The position numbers and the translations under genes were made by a program. Positions 12,695-14,814 of a stretch of 14,814 bases of DNA are shown here, one piece after another. Positions within the stretch are counted from its first letter, which is position 1; every line of letters starts with the position of its first letter. Origin of the DNA: Spirochaetaceae bacterium (GTDB lineage: Bacteria; Spirochaetota; Spirochaetia; UBA9216); NCBI GenBank assembly GCA_028527945.1, contig JAQQAK010000145.1:1-14814 (forward strand), given 5' to 3'. The notes beneath the pieces are model-generated. The model was not told the origin of the DNA. It searched no databases and saw only the letters and a program-made list of their open reading frames with translations.

Positions 12695-14376
12695 TGGCTA
12701 ATGAAGCAGAGAAAATTATTTACTCAATGGTTGGTGTAAGCAAGACCATTAATAACAAGGTAATCCTGAAAGATATTTACCTCTCATATTTTTATGGGGC
12801 CAAGATTGGTGTGCTTGGTCTGAATGGTTCTGGTAAATCAACACTTTTAAAGATTCTTGCTGGTGTTGATAAGGATTTTAATGGAGAAACTGTTCTTACA
12901 GAAGGGTTTTCTATTGGATATCTGGAGCAGGAGCCAGAGCTTGATCCTGAAAAAACTGTTAAAGAAGTTGTTCAGCAAGGTGTTCAGGAGATTATGGATC
13001 TGCTTGCTGAGTATGACAAGATTAACGAAAAGTTCGCGGAACCAATGGATGACGATGAGATGACAAAGCTTCTTGATAGACAGGGCGTTGTTCAGGATAA
13101 GCTTGATCAGCTTGAAGCATGGGAGATTGATTCCAAGCTTGATATGGCTATGGACGCTTTACGATGTCCTCCTGAAGAGCAGAAGATTGGTGTTCTTTCC
13201 GGTGGAGAAAAACGTCGTGTAGCTCTTTGTCGTTTGCTTTTGCAGAAACCTGATATTCTTCTTCTTGATGAGCCTACTAATCACCTTGATGCCGAAACTG
13301 TAGGATGGCTTGAACAGCACCTTCAGCAGTATGAGGGAACTGTTATTGCTGTAACTCACGACAGGTACTTTCTTGATAATGTTGCAGGCTGGATTTTAGA
13401 GCTTGATCGTGGTGAAGGAATTCCGTGGAAGGGAAATTACTCATCTTGGCTTGAGCAGAAACAGAAACGTTTGGCACAGGAAGAAAAGCAGGAATCTAAC
13501 CGACAGCGAACATTACAGCGTGAGCTTGACTGGATACACATGAGCCCTAAGGGAAGGCACGCAAAAGCGAAGGCCAGAATTAATTCATATGAGCAGCTTT
13601 TAAATCAGGAATCAAAAGAAAAAGAAGCCGCTCTTCAACTTTTTATACCTCAGGGGCCAAGGCTTGGAGATCTTGTCGTTGAAGCTGAAAATGTTAAAAA
13701 GGCGTTTGATGATCGTATTCTCGTAGAAAATATGACTTTCTCAATGCCTCCTGGAGCTATTATTGGAATAATAGGGCCTAATGGTGCTGGTAAGACAACT
13801 CTTTTTAAGATGATTACCGGAAGCGAAAAACCAGATGACGGCTCTATAAAGGTTGGACAGACTGTAAAGCTGGCTCATGTAGATCAGCTTAGGGAAGTTC
13901 TTGATCCTGAAAAAACTGTTTGGCAGCAGATTTCTGAGGGCCAGGATACAATAAAGGTTGGTAATCGTGAAATTAACTCACGAGCCTATTGTGCTCAATT
14001 TAATTTTACAGGAGCAGATCAGCAAAAGAAGATAGGAGTTCTTTCCGGCGGAGAGCGTAATCGTGTTCAGCTGGCTCTAATGCTTAAAGAAGGTTCAAAT
14101 GTTCTTCTACTTGATGAGCCTACAAATGATCTTGATGTTAATACCATTAGAGCACTTGAAGAAGCTGTTAATAATTATGCTGGATGCGCTGTAATTATCA
14201 GCCACGATAGATGGTTTTTGGATCGAATTGCAACTCATATTATGGCCTTTGAAGGTGATAGCCAGGTTTTCTTTTTTGAAGGTAATTATTCTGAATATGA
14301 AGAAAATCGAAAGAAGCGTTTAGGAATAGATGCTAATCAGCCGCATCGTATAAAATATAGACATCTAACAAGATAA
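12694..14376 (+). CDS. ettA: EttA, energy-dependent translational throttle ABC-F ATPase
   Basis: A 560-residue ABC-F protein that binds the ribosomal E site and tunes early elongation according to ATP/ADP. It has two nucleotide-binding domains and no membrane segment. Domain 1: Walker A GLNGSGKST (42-50), signature LSGGE (168-172), Walker B with catalytic Glu193 (LLLDEPTNHLD), H-loop His222. Domain 2: GPNGAGKTT (361-369), LSGGE (450-454), Glu475 (LLLDEPTNDLD), His504. The arm insertion (about 95-150) and the charged linker between domains (about 250-320) are present. The C-terminus PHRIKYRHLTR matches the RIKYKR ending of EttA and separates it from other ABC-F members. AAGGA (12682-12686 region) is the Shine-Dalgarno site. 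Start and MATE stop overlap by one base. Length is close to the 555 residues of E. coli EttA. Confidence 0.93.
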   Translation: MANEAEKIIYSMVGVSKTINNKVILKDIYLSYFYGAKIGVLGLNGSGKSTLLKILAGVDKDFNGETVLTEGFSIGYLEQEPELDPEKTVKEVVQQGVQEIMDLLAEYDKINEKFAEPMDDDEMTKLLDRQGVVQDKLDQLEAWEIDSKLDMAMDALRCPPEEQKIGVLSGGEKRRVALCRLLLQKPDILLLDEPTNHLDAETVGWLEQHLQQYEGTVIAVTHDRYFLDNVAGWILELDRGEGIPWKGNYSSWLEQKQKRLAQEEKQESNRQRTLQRELDWIHMSPKGRHAKAKARINSYEQLLNQESKEKEAALQLFIPQGPRLGDLVVEAENVKKAFDDRILVENMTFSMPPGAIIGIIGPNGAGKTTLFKMITGSEKPDDGSIKVGQTVKLAHVDQLREVLDPEKTVWQQISEGQDTIKVGNREINSRAYCAQFNFTGADQQKKIGVLSGGERNRVQLALMLKEGSNVLLLDEPTNDLDVNTIRALEEAVNNYAGCAVIISHDRWFLDRIATHIMAFEGDSQVFFFEGNYSEYEENRKKRLGIDANQPHRIKYRHLTR

Positions 14377-14382
14377 CAGTAC

Positions 14383-14440
14383 AGAAGCTTGATAGTGGCA
14401 GTAAAATGATTTTCTCTGTCGCTATCAAAACTTCTATTTT
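14383..14440 (+). terminator. Terminator after ettA
   Basis: Starting 7 bases after the stop, TTGATAGTGGCAG (14389-14401) pairs with CTGTCGCTATCAA (14416-14428) through 13 positions with two G-T pairs, around a 14-base loop. The stem extends outward via AGAAG / CTTCT (14383-14387, 14431-14435), leaving one base on the left and two on the right unpaired, and ATTTT follows. The T tract is short, so termination may be partial. Confidence 0.55.
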
Positions 14441-14511
14441 AATCATGATATCAGGAGCCTTTCTGAACTAAACTATATTTTGTATTCACTCTTAAAAAAG
14501 TATAAAAATTT

Positions 14512-14540
14512 TTGATTTAGCTATTTCAATTTTATATAAT
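14512..14540 (+). promoter_or_regulatory. Near-consensus orphan promoter in the ettA-hsp20 gap
   Basis: TTGATT (14512-14517), a 17-base spacer and a perfect TATAAT (14535-14540) make the best promoter match in the window, yet no gene follows on the + strand. The predicted start is about 14547. Confidence 0.5.
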
Positions 14541-14546
14541 CTAATC

Positions 14547-14667
14547 ACAATTATGGTTGTTAATAATGTCTCTTAATAAATGATTATTATAGAGTCTTAT
14601 TAAAATAGAAAGAATTGACGAATAAAAAAATCCTTCTGGCAGGGGGAAGAGCCAGAAGAATTTTTTT
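14547..14667 (+). ncRNA. Candidate small RNA, about 120 nt
   Basis: The stretch from the predicted start downstream of the orphan promoter to the end of the strong terminator would give a transcript of about 120 bases. It contains an internal hairpin, CTCTTAATAA (14570-14579), loop ATGA, TTATTA-T-AGAG (14584-14594), 10 bp with one bulged base, then an AT-rich single-stranded stretch and the terminator stem. The only ORF is seven codons (ATG 14553) with no Shine-Dalgarno site. The existence of the RNA is inferred from promoter plus terminator; no known family is recognised. Confidence 0.35.
14624..14667. terminator. Bidirectional terminator between + strand transcripts and hsp20
   Basis: CTTCTGGC (14633-14640) pairs perfectly with GCCAGAAG (14651-14658) around a 10-base loop. 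It is flanked by seven A residues (14624-14630) and seven T residues (14661-14667), which extend the stem after one mismatch. It works in both directions and lies 20 bases after the hsp20 stop. Confidence 0.8.
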
Positions 14668-14686
14668 GTCTTCATAACTTTGATGA

Positions 14687-14814
14687 TTACTTTATTTTAA
14701 TATCAATCTTCTTTGGTTCGGCTTTAGGGCTTTTAGGAATATTAAGCTCAAGAAGTCCATTTTCAAAGCTTGCTTCAATTTGGTCTTTTTCAATATCTTT
14801 TGGCAAAACAAAGG
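14687..14814 (-). CDS. Hsp20 small heat-shock protein, C-terminal part (partial)
   Basis: The last 41 residues of a - strand gene that continues past the window edge. The sequence runs FVLPKDIEKDQIEASFENGL, then LLELNIPKSPKAEPKKIDIKIK, which is the end of the alpha-crystallin domain: the LP.DI....I.A...NG.L pattern, the closing beta strand with IPK, and a Lys-rich tail containing the PKKI(D)I segment. Small heat-shock proteins bind unfolding proteins as oligomers without ATP. The stop is TAA at 14689-14687, followed by the bidirectional terminator. Promoter and N-terminus are outside the window, so heat-shock control cannot be judged. Confidence 0.85.
   Translation of the reverse strand, partial: FVLPKDIEKDQIEASFENGLLELNIPKSPKAEPKKIDIKIK

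Noticed and set aside
14553..14576. Seven-codon ORF in the ettA-hsp20 gap
   Set aside because: Too short and lacks a Shine-Dalgarno site; it is not evidence for a peptide, though a leader peptide cannot be excluded.

Overview
The window is an AT-rich bacterial chromosomal segment with compact gene spacing and no rRNA, tRNA, CRISPR, integrase or transposase that I can recognise. The mix of genes (cytoplasmic GH3 beta-glucosidase, NicO-type metal transporter with its DUF1007 partner, YeiL-like Crp/Fnr regulator, SlyD-type FKBP, EttA, Hsp20) would fit a host-associated anaerobe. A gut or rumen Treponema-like spirochaete is my best guess, held with low confidence because it rests on general gene content and base composition, not on a marker gene.

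Layout. 1-108: 3' end of an unrecognised + strand gene. 128-733 (-) and 820-1923 (+): a divergent pair, an HD-domain phosphohydrolase and a membrane-anchored alpha/beta hydrolase. 1924-2231: a 308-base gap holding two REP-like palindromic elements and a candidate promoter. 2232-3488 (+): a nitroreductase / glyoxalase-II-like metallo-hydrolase pair. 3485-4162 (-): a YeiL-like Crp/Fnr regulator whose stop overlaps the preceding gene's stop and which is divergent from 4224-5861 (+), an SDR oxidoreductase plus a DUF606-type DMT membrane transporter. 5899-11086 is all on the - strand: slyD-like FKBP, GH3 beta-glucosidase, DUF1007 periplasmic protein, NicO-like metal transporter and nicotinamidase. 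11318-14376 (+): MATE efflux pump and ettA in a stop/start-overlapping pair. 14687-14814 (-): the C-terminus of a small heat-shock protein (Hsp20).

How the genes work together. Several neighbours form believable functional pairs: nitroreductase with the glyoxalase-like enzyme (electrophile/aldehyde detoxification); the Crp/Fnr regulator with the SDR-transporter operon it faces across 61 bases; the NicO transporter with DUF1007 (a recurrent metal-transport pair), near a FKBP with a His/Cys-rich metal-binding tail; and MATE with EttA.

The most interesting signals are outside the proteins. First, several genes at the head of transcription units lack a Shine-Dalgarno site but have a -35/17/-10 promoter-like sequence ending 5-6 bases before the start codon, suggesting leaderless mRNAs, whereas several downstream genes have good Shine-Dalgarno sites. 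Second, the ettA-hsp20 gap contains a near-consensus promoter (TTGATT-17-TATAAT) followed about 120 bases later by a strong terminator with no real ORF between, a candidate small RNA. Third, the 1924-2231 gap carries nested inverted repeats resembling REP/BIME elements.
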